Below the pieces are notes generated by a model. That model was not told where the DNA came from. It worked only from the letters and a program-made list of their open reading frames with translations, and ran no database searches. This document shows positions 15,316-22,994 of a DNA stretch of 25,760 nucleotides, piece after piece. The position numbers and the translations under genes were made by a program. The number at the start of each line of letters is the position of its first letter. Positions within the stretch are counted from its first letter, which is position 1. The stretch comes from an uncultured Bacteroidota bacterium (GTDB lineage: Bacteria > Bacteroidota > Bacteroidia > Chitinophagales > Chitinophagaceae), in assembly GCA_946887345.1 (NCBI GenBank), contig CAMPKR010000002.1, positions 1-25,760 on the forward strand, in the 5' to 3' direction.

Positions 15316-16098
15316 ATGCCCGCCGACCAACTACACATAACACTGATACAGGCTGATATTGCCTGGGAAGACAAACCGGCCAACCTGCTGCAGTATGAGC
15401 GCTACCTGGAATCTATCACCGCCCGGAAGGAGTTGATAGTTCTGCCCGAGATGTTCAACACCGGGTTTACCATGAATGCGGCCGACCTGGCCGAAAGCAT
15501 GGATGGCCCTACTGTAGAATGGATGAAAGTAATGGCTCAAAGACACAGGGCCATAATTACTGGCAGCCTGATAATTGAAGACGATGGCAACTATTACAAC
15601 CGCCTTGTATGGATGCAACCCGACGGACGTTATGGCACATATGATAAGCGACATCTTTTTGGCTATGCCGAAGAGGACCAATACTATACTGCCGGGGGCA
15701 AACGCCTGGTAACCAGCGTCAATGGCTGGCGCATCTGCCCCCTGGTCTGCTATGACCTGCGCTTCCCCGTGTGGGCCAGAAACGCCAACAACGACTACGA
15801 TGTACTCCTTTATGTAGCCAACTGGCCTGAGCGCCGGAGCCTGGCCTGGAAAACCCTCCTGCAGGCCCGCGCCATTGAAAATATGAGCTATTGCCTTGGG
15901 CTGAACAGGGTTGGCGACGATGGCAAAAACATTCATTATAGTGGCGATACCAGTGCCTTCGGACCGCTGGGCGAAACCCTCCTGCAGACGCAGCAGCCGG
16001 GCGCACATTCTATTATATTAGAAAAATCCCATCTGGAGCAGACCAGGAAGCAATTTCCTTTCATAAATGATGCCGATAAGTTTATGCTTTTAGATTAA
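15316..16098 (+). CDS. Nitrilase-superfamily amidohydrolase (omega-amidase, YafV/Nit2 type)
   Basis: 260 residues from the chosen start at 15316. The frame is open from 15253, but those extra codons encode an AT-rich hydrophobic leader not expected in this cytoplasmic family. The Glu-Lys-Cys catalytic triad is visible: E45 (VLPEMF), K110 (YDKRHLF) and C144 (LVCYDLRFPVW). The FGYAEEDQYYTAG segment after the lysine and the VANWPERRSLAWKTLLQARAIEN block place it with omega-amidases such as YafV and Nit2, which hydrolyse alpha-ketoglutaramate or alpha-ketosuccinamate, products of glutamine and methionine-salvage transamination. The length is typical. Confidence 0.9.
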   Translation: MPADQLHITLIQADIAWEDKPANLLQYERYLESITARKELIVLPEMFNTGFTMNAADLAESMDGPTVEWMKVMAQRHRAIITGSLIIEDDGNYYNRLVWMQPDGRYGTYDKRHLFGYAEEDQYYTAGGKRLVTSVNGWRICPLVCYDLRFPVWARNANNDYDVLLYVANWPERRSLAWKTLLQARAIENMSYCLGLNRVGDDGKNIHYSGDTSAFGPLGETLLQTQQPGAHSIILEKSHLEQTRKQFPFINDADKFMLLD

Positions 16099-16104
16099 GA
16101 GTTT

Positions 16105-16112
16105 TATATTTG
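16105..16112 (+). promoter_or_regulatory. -7 box (TAnnTTTG) of the first lipoprotein gene
   Basis: TATATTTG ends 6 nt before the ATG at 16119 and lies just after the nitrilase stop. A TTTA about 20 bp upstream is a weak -33 candidate. Confidence 0.5.
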
Positions 16113-16118
16113 TTGTAA

Positions 16119-16688
16119 ATGAGGACAAACATAACACCGGCTAAAGGCCTGGCGGGCTTACTGCTTTTCGCTTCACTTATCGTGAGCATGGCAGCATGCA
16201 GGTCGCCAAAAGATGAAAACAACGAGCTCGACCTCTGCAAGCAGGTAACTCCTGCCGACTATACTGAAAAGCTTCATTTTAGGGTGATCAATAAGCAGAC
16301 AGGTACAGACCTTCTGGGTGGCAGCACTCCTAACAGGTTCACTTTCGAGGAATTAACTTCTTTTCAATACTGCAATTTGTCGCACCCGCTTGAAGAAGCT
16401 GCTGATTATTATGAAGATCTGGCTGGTAACGACTGTGTGGTTTTCTGGTTTGCTAACCTCAGCAAACCTCATCCATATTCACCACAGGAATGCAGGCGCC
16501 TGTTTATGCGCTGGGGACAGTCACATACAGACGTTGATACCCTGGAGTGGACAACTCACGTTCAGGCTGCAGGTGTTCCTGATTGCGACTCTTTCGAGGT
16601 TTTAGACAAAGTCTTTTTCAATGGAGATGTGGTGCACCAGGAAACGAAAGACGGACAAACATACTATCCTCTGCATAAGGTTAACTAA
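16119..16688 (+). CDS. Hypothetical lipoprotein, paralog of the next gene
   Basis: 189 residues with a lipoprotein signal: hydrophobic 11-22 and lipobox SMAAC with the lipidated cysteine at C27. The following CRSPKDENNE contains a K-D-E run close to the surface-export signal described for Bacteroidota lipoproteins, so exposure at the cell surface is possible. I do not recognise the domain. Aligning by eye with the next gene gives shared landmarks in the same order: V-I-x(n)-DLLGG, a tryptophan region followed by DVDTL, and a late V-x-x-N/D-G-x-V. This suggests a divergent tandem duplication. Several cysteines after the anchor may form disulfides. Confidence 0.75.
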   Translation: MRTNITPAKGLAGLLLFASLIVSMAACRSPKDENNELDLCKQVTPADYTEKLHFRVINKQTGTDLLGGSTPNRFTFEELTSFQYCNLSHPLEEAADYYEDLAGNDCVVFWFANLSKPHPYSPQECRRLFMRWGQSHTDVDTLEWTTHVQAAGVPDCDSFEVLDKVFFNGDVVHQETKDGQTYYPLHKVN

Positions 16689-16698
16689 TGATATTCCG

Positions 16699-16729
16699 AC
16701 AAAGGCCGCAACAGCGGCCTTTGTTTTTA
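16699..16729 (+). terminator. Rho-independent terminator after the first lipoprotein gene
   Basis: ACAAAGGCCGC and GCGGCCTTTGT form an 11-bp stem with an AACA loop, followed by TTTTT, starting 10 nt after the stop codon. Confidence 0.88.
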
Positions 16730-16787
16730 CCGTAGTATCGCTATGGTTACGCCAAAACACCTATTTCGCCATTAGAAAATAGTGCCT

Positions 16788-16795
16788 TACATTTG
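16788..16795 (+). promoter_or_regulatory. -7 box (TAnnTTTG) of the second lipoprotein gene
   Basis: TACATTTG with TTTC about 20 bp upstream (16764-16767) as the -33 element. It ends 9 nt before the ATG at 16805 and overlaps a possible TTG start at 16793, which argues for the ATG as the real start. Confidence 0.55.
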
Positions 16796-16804
16796 CATTT
16801 ATAT

Positions 16805-17326
16805 ATGATACGTAAATCCATCTACGCCCTCGTTGCAGCCCTTTTAGTAATCGGCAGCTGTAAACCTACCGACCGTCAAACCGACTGCACCTTCCCTGAA
16901 GCCCCTGATATGCGCCAGGTAAACATCTCGGTAATAGACTATACTAATTACAAAGACCTTCTTGTCGGCGGCAAGTTCAACCCCGACTCTATAGTTGTCA
17001 TCCAGCCCTGCTCTCCTGCCACGCTGATAAAGGTAAAGGTCGGAAGCGCTATGCGTACAGATAGCAATATCACAGTAAGGGCCATCAGCTTCGACGGCCT
17101 CAGCTCCTTTGCCGACTGGAGCGACTGCCAGAAATTCGCTATTTGGTGGAGGAACAACGACGTTGATACCGTGCGCTTTGTACTGGAAAAGCAGCGCTGC
17201 CCCGGCAACTGCTGCATGACCTATTATCCGCGCATTCTTGTTGATGGCCAGGTGTTTGAACCGGGCGCCGGCATCAGTGGTGAGAACGGTATGCACTTCC
17301 TCATCATGAAGTCTGGCCCGCAGTAA
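16805..17326 (+). CDS. Hypothetical lipoprotein, paralog of the previous gene
   Basis: 173 residues from the ATG at 16805; a TTG four codons upstream lies inside the promoter box and is rejected. Signal peptide MIRKSIYALVAALLVIGSC with lipobox VIGSC and lipidated C19. The mature part begins KPTDRQTDC and contains ISVIDYTNYKDLLVGG, SDCQKFAIWW, NNDVDTVRFVL, a cysteine cluster CPGNCC and RILVDGQVFEPG. The DLL-GG and DVDT landmarks match the preceding lipoprotein in order and spacing. No known domain is recognised. It has its own promoter and is separated from its paralog by a strong terminator, so the two are probably expressed independently. Confidence 0.75.
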   Translation: MIRKSIYALVAALLVIGSCKPTDRQTDCTFPEAPDMRQVNISVIDYTNYKDLLVGGKFNPDSIVVIQPCSPATLIKVKVGSAMRTDSNITVRAISFDGLSSFADWSDCQKFAIWWRNNDVDTVRFVLEKQRCPGNCCMTYYPRILVDGQVFEPGAGISGENGMHFLIMKSGPQ

Positions 17327-17345
17327 CATTATATCTAAACCATCT

Positions 17346-17388
17346 CTTTGCGAAAATTTGCGATCCCTTAGCGCACTTTGCGTTTAGT
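17346..17388. repeat. Imperfect short-period TTTGCG repeat
   Basis: TTTGCG, TTTGCG, TTAGCG and TTTGCG recur every 10-16 bp. On the minus strand these read as CGCAAA words, resembling dispersed intergenic repeats in Bacteroidota genomes. A small hairpin GTGAAG/CTTCAC follows at about 17397-17412. Confidence 0.45.
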
Positions 17389-17420
17389 TGCCGCGTGTGA
17401 AGACTGCTTCACCTATAGTC

Positions 17421-17447
17421 TAAAAGCCCCTGTCATTAGGCTTTTGC
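17421..17447. terminator. Weak hairpin after the second lipoprotein gene
   Basis: AAAAGCC and GGCTTTT form a 7-bp stem with a 10-nt loop between the lipoprotein and RND exporter genes. The T run on the right arm would suit weak termination, nearly 100 nt downstream of the stop codon. Confidence 0.35.
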
Positions 17448-17474
17448 CCCATTCTTTAGTATTTTCGCGCCCAC

Positions 17475-19820
17475 ATGTGGTATCGGATAGCAGCATTTGT
17501 CATTAAGTTCAGGATCACCTTGATGGTCACTCTTTTGGTAGCTACCTCATTTATGGGCTATCATGCTTCTAAGGTGCAGCTGAGTTACGAATTTACCAAC
17601 GCTATCCCTACGGACAACCCCAAGTACCAGGCTTACCAGTCATTCCGCAAGCTTTTCGGAGAGGACGGCAACCTGATGGTTATAGGGGTACAGACCAAAG
17701 ATTTCTTCTCAGAACCATTTTTCAGAGATTACGCTACCCTTGTAAAGGACATAGAAAAAGTGCAGGGTGTAGAAAATGTGCTCAGCATTCCCGGAGCCAT
17801 TACCCTTGCGCCCGATACCGCTGCCCGCAAAATGGTAACGGTGAAATTGCTCCCCGATGCAAACGCCGGCATAGACAGCTTCAGAGACCAGTTTACGGCC
17901 CTCCCATTTTATAAAGGCTTCCTCTATAATGCAGAGAGTGAATCTTACCTGATGGCACTGCGCATCGATAAGAAGGTGCTTAATTCTGCCAAACGTACTG
18001 GGGTTGTAAAGGACATACTGGCGCTAAGTGATGACTTTGGCAAAAAGCATAGCATTGAAATGCATTACTCCGGCCTGCCGCTTATACGCACTATGATGGC
18101 GGCACAGGTACAGGATGAAATGAGGCTCTTCCTTATTCTCTCATTTGTACTTACCGCAGTAATTCTTTTCCTGTTTTTCCGCTCAGGTGTGGCCGTTGTT
18201 ACTTCGTTGCTGGTGGTAGCTGTCGGTGTTATCTGGTCTTTGGGTACTATTACTTTATTAGGTTACAAGATTACCTTGCTCACGGCTTTGATCCCTTCTC
18301 TAATAGTAGTTATAGGGATACCGAACTGTGTTTACTTTCTCAACAAGTACCACGCTGAGTATCATAAGTTTCCCCATAAGGTGCGCGCCCTGCTGCGCAT
18401 GACTGAGCGCATGGGTATCGTTACGCTCTTTACCAACCTTACCGCGGCCATCGGATTCGGCGTCTTCTTCTTCACCAAGAGCACCATACTGAAGGAGTTT
18501 GGCCTGGTAGCCGGTATCAATATAATGGCGATATTCGTTATCTCCCTGATATTCATCCCGGCCTTGTTCAGCTTCCTCAATCCGCCCAAAGGCCGCCACA
18601 CCAGCTACCTGGAAAGCAAATGGGTAAACAAGTTGCTGATAACACTTACCCGCTGGGTGTTCAACCACCGCATGTGGGTTTATGCTGTTACAGTATGCAT
18701 ATGCAGTGTCTCTCTCGCTGGTGTACTCCGCCTGCAAAGCGTCGGTCACATAGTGGATGACCTTCCTAAAGATGGCAAGGTGTTCCAGGATCTGAAATTC
18801 TTTGAGAAAAACTTCCGTGGGGTAATGCCCCTGGAAATAGTGATAGACACGAAAAAGAAAGGTGGCGTGACCTTAAAAGTGATGACCAACATGGATGAAT
18901 TGGTCGCCTACCTCAACACCTTTCCGGAGATAGGTCATTCGCTGGCAATCTCGGAGGGTATCAAATTCGTGCGCCAGGCCTTCAATGGCGGAGATAGCAT
19001 CTACTACAGCATGCCCACTATCGATGCCATAGAACTGCAGCCGTACCTCACCGCCAAAGGCGACAAGAAGAGCCAGTTCACCAGGCTGCTTTCGGCTTTT
19101 ATGGATAGTACCCGACAAAAGACTCGCATCAGCGTGAATATGGCCGATGTCGGCTCCAAGCGCCTGCCGGTGCTGCTCGATAGCATCCGTCCGAAAGTGT
19201 ACGAGCTGTTCGATACGTCCAGGTACGAGGTTACCTTCACGGGTACCAGCGTGGTCTTCCTGGAGGGCAGCAAGTTCATCATCAATAGCCTGCGCGATAG
19301 CCTGATACTGGCCTTCCTGATGATCTTCGGCTGTATGATAGTGCTCTTCAGATCGTGGAAGATACTGGTGATATCCATGGTGGTAAACATAGTGCCGCTG
19401 CTGATAACGGCGGGCATCATGGGGTGGATGGGCATACCCGTGAAACCCTCTACAGTGTTGGTTTTCAGCGTAGCACTGGGTATAACCATAGACGTCACCA
19501 TTCGTTTCCTGGTAAACTTTAAACAGGAGCTGCAGCGCCACGACGACGGTATAGCCAACAATGTAGAGCGCACCATCCGCGATACAGGGCTCTCTATCAT
19601 TTACACCTCGCTGATACTCATTGCAGGCTTTGGGGTATTTGCCCTGTCAGACTTTGATGGCACCAAGTCGCTGGGATACCTGACATCGCTGACTTTGTTG
19701 CTGGCTATGGTGACCAACCTAACCCTGCAGCCGGCGCTCCTCCTCTGGATGGATAAAGCGGAAAAGAAGCGTGCTGCGATACTGCTCGACGAAAACGACG
19801 ACGAGCCGATACAATTGTAA
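17475..19820 (+). CDS. RND-superfamily (MMPL/HAE3-type) exporter
   Basis: A 781-residue inner-membrane protein with the two-fold RND layout: TM1 at about 8-28, a large periplasmic loop (about 30-212), a block of five helices (about 213-380), TM7 at about 393-415, a second periplasmic loop (about 418-612) and a final five-helix block (about 615-765). The first loop starts with NAIPTDNPKYQAYQSF, typical of MMPL/hopanoid-exporter-like proteins that use the proton-motive force without a tripartite partner. No membrane-fusion or outer-membrane protein gene is adjacent, which agrees with this group. Substrate is unknown; lipids or hydrophobic compounds are usual. A TATTTTCG box lies 7 nt before the start. 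Confidence 0.88.
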   Translation: MWYRIAAFVIKFRITLMVTLLVATSFMGYHASKVQLSYEFTNAIPTDNPKYQAYQSFRKLFGEDGNLMVIGVQTKDFFSEPFFRDYATLVKDIEKVQGVENVLSIPGAITLAPDTAARKMVTVKLLPDANAGIDSFRDQFTALPFYKGFLYNAESESYLMALRIDKKVLNSAKRTGVVKDILALSDDFGKKHSIEMHYSGLPLIRTMMAAQVQDEMRLFLILSFVLTAVILFLFFRSGVAVVTSLLVVAVGVIWSLGTITLLGYKITLLTALIPSLIVVIGIPNCVYFLNKYHAEYHKFPHKVRALLRMTERMGIVTLFTNLTAAIGFGVFFFTKSTILKEFGLVAGINIMAIFVISLIFIPALFSFLNPPKGRHTSYLESKWVNKLLITLTRWVFNHRMWVYAVTVCICSVSLAGVLRLQSVGHIVDDLPKDGKVFQDLKFFEKNFRGVMPLEIVIDTKKKGGVTLKVMTNMDELVAYLNTFPEIGHSLAISEGIKFVRQAFNGGDSIYYSMPTIDAIELQPYLTAKGDKKSQFTRLLSAFMDSTRQKTRISVNMADVGSKRLPVLLDSIRPKVYELFDTSRYEVTFTGTSVVFLEGSKFIINSLRDSLILAFLMIFGCMIVLFRSWKILVISMVVNIVPLLITAGIMGWMGIPVKPSTVLVFSVALGITIDVTIRFLVNFKQELQRHDDGIANNVERTIRDTGLSIIYTSLILIAGFGVFALSDFDGTKSLGYLTSLTLLLAMVTNLTLQPALLLWMDKAEKKRAAILLDENDDEPIQL

Positions 19821-19855
19821 TTTATAGATTTGAAACAGATGCATTAACGGAAAAT

Positions 19856-19887
19856 AAAAAGCCGCTCCCTCGGGAGCGGCTTTTTAT
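19856..19887. terminator. Bidirectional rho-independent terminator
   Basis: GCCGCTCCC (19861-19869) and GGGAGCGGC (19872-19880) form a perfect 9-bp stem with A5 before and T5 after. It serves the RND gene on the plus strand and the T9SS-domain fragment on the minus strand, whose stop is at 19904. Confidence 0.92.
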
Positions 19888-19903
19888 TTTGTAACGATAA
19901 GTC

Positions 19904-20029
19904 TTATTGTTTGATCAATTTGTAAACCTGTTTGCCCTGCGGACTGCTCACTGTCATAAAATACATTCCGGGTGAAAGTTCTGCCACCATTTGAATACAA
20001 CAACGATTCACGTTCCGCCCAAGCCTGTC
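19904..20029 (-). pseudogene. Orphan C-terminal T9SS sorting domain fragment
   Basis: The minus-strand frame ending at 19904 reads MVAELSPGMYFMTVSSPQ then GKQVYKLIKQ and a stop. This is the end of a type A type IX secretion C-terminal domain: the L-S-P-G-x-Y-F core strand and the KLIKQ ending are characteristic. Upstream in the same frame come DRLGRNVNR, resembling the D-x-x-G-R motif of the same domain, but the spacing to LSPG is about seven residues too short and this part overlaps a repeat-like sequence. There is no room for the cargo domain, because the frame closes within about 80 bp. The body of the gene has been lost or moved. The intact terminator just downstream supports a former real gene end. 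Confidence 0.7.
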
Positions 20030-20100
20030 ACGCGCAAGCAGACCCGCACAAGCACATAGTGTCAGCACACCTTCAAGGTGTCAGACACGTCACAAGCCCT
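20017..20100. repeat. Repeat-like element next to the T9SS fragment
   Basis: It contains nested inverted repeats GTGTC (20059-20063)/GACAC (20084-20088) around ACACCTT/AAGGTGT (20067-20081). Read on the minus strand, CTGACAC occurs twice, after GTGT or GTGTG. The block after the second copy (GACACTATG, CTTGTGC, GCG-CGT-AC-GG, CTTGG) matches, in order, the element at 13230-13305. The rest of the 19821-20182 gap shows only the terminator and the sorting-domain fragment. Confidence 0.45.
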
Positions 20101-20182
20101 CCCCCGATCATGTACACCAGCAAAGTCCCTGCCCCGGAAGAGCTACACGATCCCAACTGATTTCCTTTCGTAACTTAGTCTT

Positions 20183-20713
20183 ATGACTTTCGACAACTAC
20201 ACCATCCGCCTCATCAATGAAGACGAGGGAGACAAATTCTTCCGCATTATGGACAGCAACCGTAAACGCCTCGAAGATTATTTCGCCGGCACCGTAGCAA
20301 AGACCCGTACGATAGAAGACACAAGAGCCTATGTTACGGAAATGGGCGAACGAATAAGGAACAAAACCTACCTGCCGTTTGTAATAGTAGACAACACAAC
20401 GGGTGAGTTCACAGGCCTGGTAGATGTAAAGAATATCGACTGGAACGTGCCCAAGGCAGAACTGGGCTGTTTTTTCGATGGGAATCACACAGGAAAGGGG
20501 CTTGCCGAAAGGGCCTTGCGCTCTGTGTTAGAGCACCTGGAGAGTGAATACAAATTCATCAAGTTATTCCTGCGCACGCACGAGGGAAATACCACCGCCC
20601 GCAAGCTGGCCGGGAAATGCGGATTTGAACTGGAGGGCCGCATCAGGAAGGACTATAAGACTACCGGTGGAGAAGTGATAGACTGCCTCTACTATGGCAG
20701 GATAAATGACTAA
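20183..20713 (+). CDS. RimJ/RimL-type GNAT N-acetyltransferase
   Basis: A 176-residue GNAT protein of the Acetyltransf_3 (RimJ/RimL) group. It starts with YTIRLINEDEGDKFFRIMD, followed by the long helical segment common to this subgroup. Motif A lies at about residues 90-108 (ELGCFFDGNHTGKGLAERA, with the G-K-G-L loop contacting acetyl-CoA), and motif B includes LFLRTHEGNTTARKLAGKCGF, in which N-x-x-S/A-x-x-x-x-x-K/x-x-G-F is the family hallmark. Members acetylate protein N-termini, antibiotics or small amines; the target here is unknown. The length is normal. It lies 66 bp before the sigma factor gene, which seems to have its own start region. Confidence 0.9.
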   Translation: MTFDNYTIRLINEDEGDKFFRIMDSNRKRLEDYFAGTVAKTRTIEDTRAYVTEMGERIRNKTYLPFVIVDNTTGEFTGLVDVKNIDWNVPKAELGCFFDGNHTGKGLAERALRSVLEHLESEYKFIKLFLRTHEGNTTARKLAGKCGFELEGRIRKDYKTTGGEVIDCLYYGRIND

Positions 20714-20779
20714 CAAAATTTCTTACCCTTTGTGTGATCTTTCCCCTTTTTCTGCTACTAATGATGTATAAAAGCTTGA

Positions 20780-21271
20780 ATGCAGGCAGATAACACAGCA
20801 AACATCTTCATAGAAACCATTCATGAGCATGAGCGGCTGATATACAAGATATGCAGTATATACGCTGAACACAGTGATGACAGGAAAGACTTATACCAGG
20901 ATATTGTTCTGCAGGCCTGGCGCGCCTGGCCTAAGTTCCGGGCTGAAGCAAAACTGAGTACCTGGCTATACAGGATAGCTCTTAATACAGCCATTGGTCG
21001 CAAACGTAAGCCTGCTGTGAAAGCACACGTCGGAGAACATATACTGATGGATATAGCCGACCCCATAGACGATACGGAACATGAAGCATATAAGCAGCTG
21101 CACTCCGCAATAAGCAAACTCAACGAGCTGGATAAGGCTTTGGTGCTTTTGTACCTTGAAGATAAAAGCCATCAGGAAATAGCGGATATCATGGGTATAA
21201 CCGTCAGCAATGTAGGCACCCGGATGATGCGGATCAGGGATAAAATGAAAAAAATAATGTTCAATACTTAA
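20780..21271 (+). CDS. ECF-family RNA polymerase sigma factor
   Basis: A 163-residue sigma-70 family protein of ECF size. Region 2 spans about residues 15-80, with DLYQDIVLQAWRAWPKFRAE followed by LSTWLYRIALNTAIGRKRK for -10 recognition. Region 4 spans about 110-160, with LDKALVLLYLEDKSHQEIADIMGITVSNVGTR forming the helix-turn-helix. No regions 1.1 or 3 are present. The membrane protein gene 11 bp downstream is likely co-transcribed and may control it. The signal and target promoters cannot be read from the sequence. Confidence 0.94.
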   Translation: MQADNTANIFIETIHEHERLIYKICSIYAEHSDDRKDLYQDIVLQAWRAWPKFRAEAKLSTWLYRIALNTAIGRKRKPAVKAHVGEHILMDIADPIDDTEHEAYKQLHSAISKLNELDKALVLLYLEDKSHQEIADIMGITVSNVGTRMMRIRDKMKKIMFNT

Positions 21272-21282
21272 TTAAAGCAGTC

Positions 21283-21894
21283 ATGGACATAGATAATATG
21301 AAACAAATGTGGCAGCAATACGATGCTGAATTGAAGAGAAGTAATATGCTTAATGAAACAATGATGCGGAAGGTATTGGAAGACCGTTCTTCAGCTAAAG
21401 CGCGAAATCTCTCGGTATGGGAATATTTATCACTTGCTGTTTGCGGAGTATTGATACTGGTATTTGCTGCAATGTGGCATAGAATGAAGGAAACGCCGGA
21501 CTTACAAGCCTTCTATTTTATAGACTTCGTGCTATGTGTTGCAGGGCTCAGCTGGAATGGCTACAAGCTAAGCCTGATCAATAGAATAGATTCCAATGGC
21601 AGTGTAATAGATACGGCGAGTCTGGTGACCAGGCTCAGACTGATGACTATGAAGGAAAAGATAGGGAGCATAGTACTGATGCCGCTGCTGATCTGTTGTA
21701 TGGTACCGGTATTGCACAACTGGATACACGGCGGTAGCGCTTTCGATCATCTTAACGCCTACATTCCGCGTGCCATTGCAGGATATTTAATCGCAGTAGT
21801 ACTGACAGTCTGGCTCTATAATCGTTTTCTGCTAAGAGACATTCGGGCGATATCAGATAACCTGCGTGAGATAGATGCACTGAAGAGGGGCTGA
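21283..21894 (+). CDS. Four-helix membrane protein following the ECF sigma gene, possible regulator
   Basis: 203 residues: a soluble N-terminal part (about 1-42, MDIDNMKQMWQQYDAELKR and a helical stretch) and four predicted membrane helices at about 43-64, 74-94, 128-149 and 165-185, ending with a short charged tail. The MKQMWQQYDAELK-like opening is often seen in Bacteroidota proteins encoded directly after ECF sigma genes. Its N-terminal cytoplasmic helices could hold the sigma factor, but no canonical anti-sigma (ASD, zinc) motif is visible. The role is therefore inferred from position only. It converges on the methyltransferase gene with an 11-bp gap. Confidence 0.75.
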   Translation: MDIDNMKQMWQQYDAELKRSNMLNETMMRKVLEDRSSAKARNLSVWEYLSLAVCGVLILVFAAMWHRMKETPDLQAFYFIDFVLCVAGLSWNGYKLSLINRIDSNGSVIDTASLVTRLRLMTMKEKIGSIVLMPLLICCMVPVLHNWIHGGSAFDHLNAYIPRAIAGYLIAVVLTVWLYNRFLLRDIRAISDNLREIDALKRG

Positions 21895-21905
21895 AAAGTA
21901 TGAAG

Positions 21906-22517
21906 TCACGGGATCTTCTTGAAACTGCAAAAAAGAAAATTCTGAATAGTATTAAAGGGGGTGGTATGGTCTTCTGTAATGCATTTAATTTTAGAAAAGT
22001 ACTCTGCAAGCTTTTGTTGTAACTGCTCTTCAGAATACTGCGTGATATCCAGGCCGCTGCATTTTTTAGGCCCATTGTTGGAAAAGGTGCCAATGGTCAT
22101 GTATGAGGTGACCGAACTGCCGGCGATAGACAGATACTTGCTTATCTGTTCAGGAGTAGTGAGAAAGTGGAAGGTTGCCCTGTCATGCCATATATCGTAT
22201 CGCTCCTTCGGTTCAAATTCTGTTATGTCTGAATTTATCCACGTCACTTTTTCCGCAAGAAGACCCAATCGCATCTTTGCTCTTTCCAGTGCCTTTTCAG
22301 ATATATCCAGCACCGTTACATTTGCATAGCCTTCAGCAACAAGATAGTCCACAAGTTTACTGTCTCCACCACCTACATCTATTATTCTTGCCGACTTTGG
22401 TAAATCAAAACTATGGATAAAGCTGAGCGATGTTTGAGGAACTTCCTGTGTCCAGCTAACTTCGTTGGGCTGCTTTGTAGAATATACGGTTTCCCAGTGC
22501 GCTTTTTTATCAGGCAT
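21906..22517 (-). CDS. Class I SAM-dependent methyltransferase
   Basis: 203 residues with a Rossmann-fold methyltransferase core. Motif I is RIIDVGGGDSKLVDYL with the glycines at 49-51, followed by the acidic end of strand 2 (VTVLDISEKAL), then WINSDITEFEP and YDIWHDRATFHFL. The opening HWETVYSTKQPNEVSW is characteristic of a small methyltransferase family whose substrates are mostly unassigned; some relatives act on thiols or small acids. It is the third gene of the ArsR operon, 30 bp after the rhodanese gene. That setting suggests a substrate connected to sulfur or toxic-thiol handling, but this is inference. Confidence 0.88.
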   Translation of the reverse strand: MPDKKAHWETVYSTKQPNEVSWTQEVPQTSLSFIHSFDLPKSARIIDVGGGDSKLVDYLVAEGYANVTVLDISEKALERAKMRLGLLAEKVTWINSDITEFEPKERYDIWHDRATFHFLTTPEQISKYLSIAGSSVTSYMTIGTFSNNGPKKCSGLDITQYSEEQLQQKLAEYFSKIKCITEDHTTPFNTIQNFLFCSFKKIP

Positions 22518-22547
22518 ACATTTCAGAATTAAAAAAAGAATGAAATT

Positions 22548-22994
22548 TTATTGTTGCATCGGATATCCTTTATCAATCCAGTCTACTTTCAGGTTTTTAG
22601 GCATATTGAGCAGTTTTACGTTATTAAATCCCATGTCCTTAGCCAGCTGAAAGGCAGGTCTTATATTAGGGCAATGCTCAAATGGACAGCAGCCACAATA
22701 AATTATCACCTCTTTGTTTTTTGGAAGTTTTTCCAGTTTTTTCTTTAAGGCAAGCATATTAACCTCGTCTTGGGCAGCGCCGATAAATAACGAGTTTTTA
22801 ATTTTTCCCGAAGGGCCAATATTGAAAATGACAATATTCGTGAGATCATTCTTATTTAGCTTTTCTGCCAGCTCTGAAGGCGGCATTAACTCTTTGTGCG
22901 TCCAGGGTTCTTTTTTATTGTCCTTCTGAAACGCGGATAACATTACAAAGGCGGCTGCCAACGCACAAAAGCAGGTGATTATTCTTGTCTTCAT
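22548..22994 (-). CDS. Exported rhodanese-like protein with a cysteine-rich active loop
   Basis: 148 residues with an N-terminal signal peptide (hydrophobic 4-21) and a rhodanese-like fold. The active loop follows strand EVIIYC: C100-G-C102-C103-PFEHC108-PNIRPAF, where C100 sits at the usual persulfide-forming position and three further cysteines lie nearby. Rhodaneses move sulfane sulfur; this one would act in the periplasm. The pattern C-x-C-C-P-F-x-x-C-P-N differs from the classical CRxGxR loop and might bind metal or form a disulfide relay instead. Its start overlaps the arsR stop (ATGA), so the two are translationally coupled, and the methyltransferase follows. Confidence 0.85.
   Translation of the reverse strand: MKTRIITCFCALAAAFVMLSAFQKDNKKEPWTHKELMPPSELAEKLNKNDLTNIVIFNIGPSGKIKNSLFIGAAQDEVNMLALKKKLEKLPKNKEVIIYCGCCPFEHCPNIRPAFQLAKDMGFNNVKLLNMPKNLKVDWIDKGYPMQQ

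Noticed and set aside
19972..20160. 62-codon plus-strand open frame after the RND gene
   Set aside because: It lies antisense to the T9SS sorting-domain fragment and over the repeat; the composition is rich in His, Pro and Cys and unlike a real protein.
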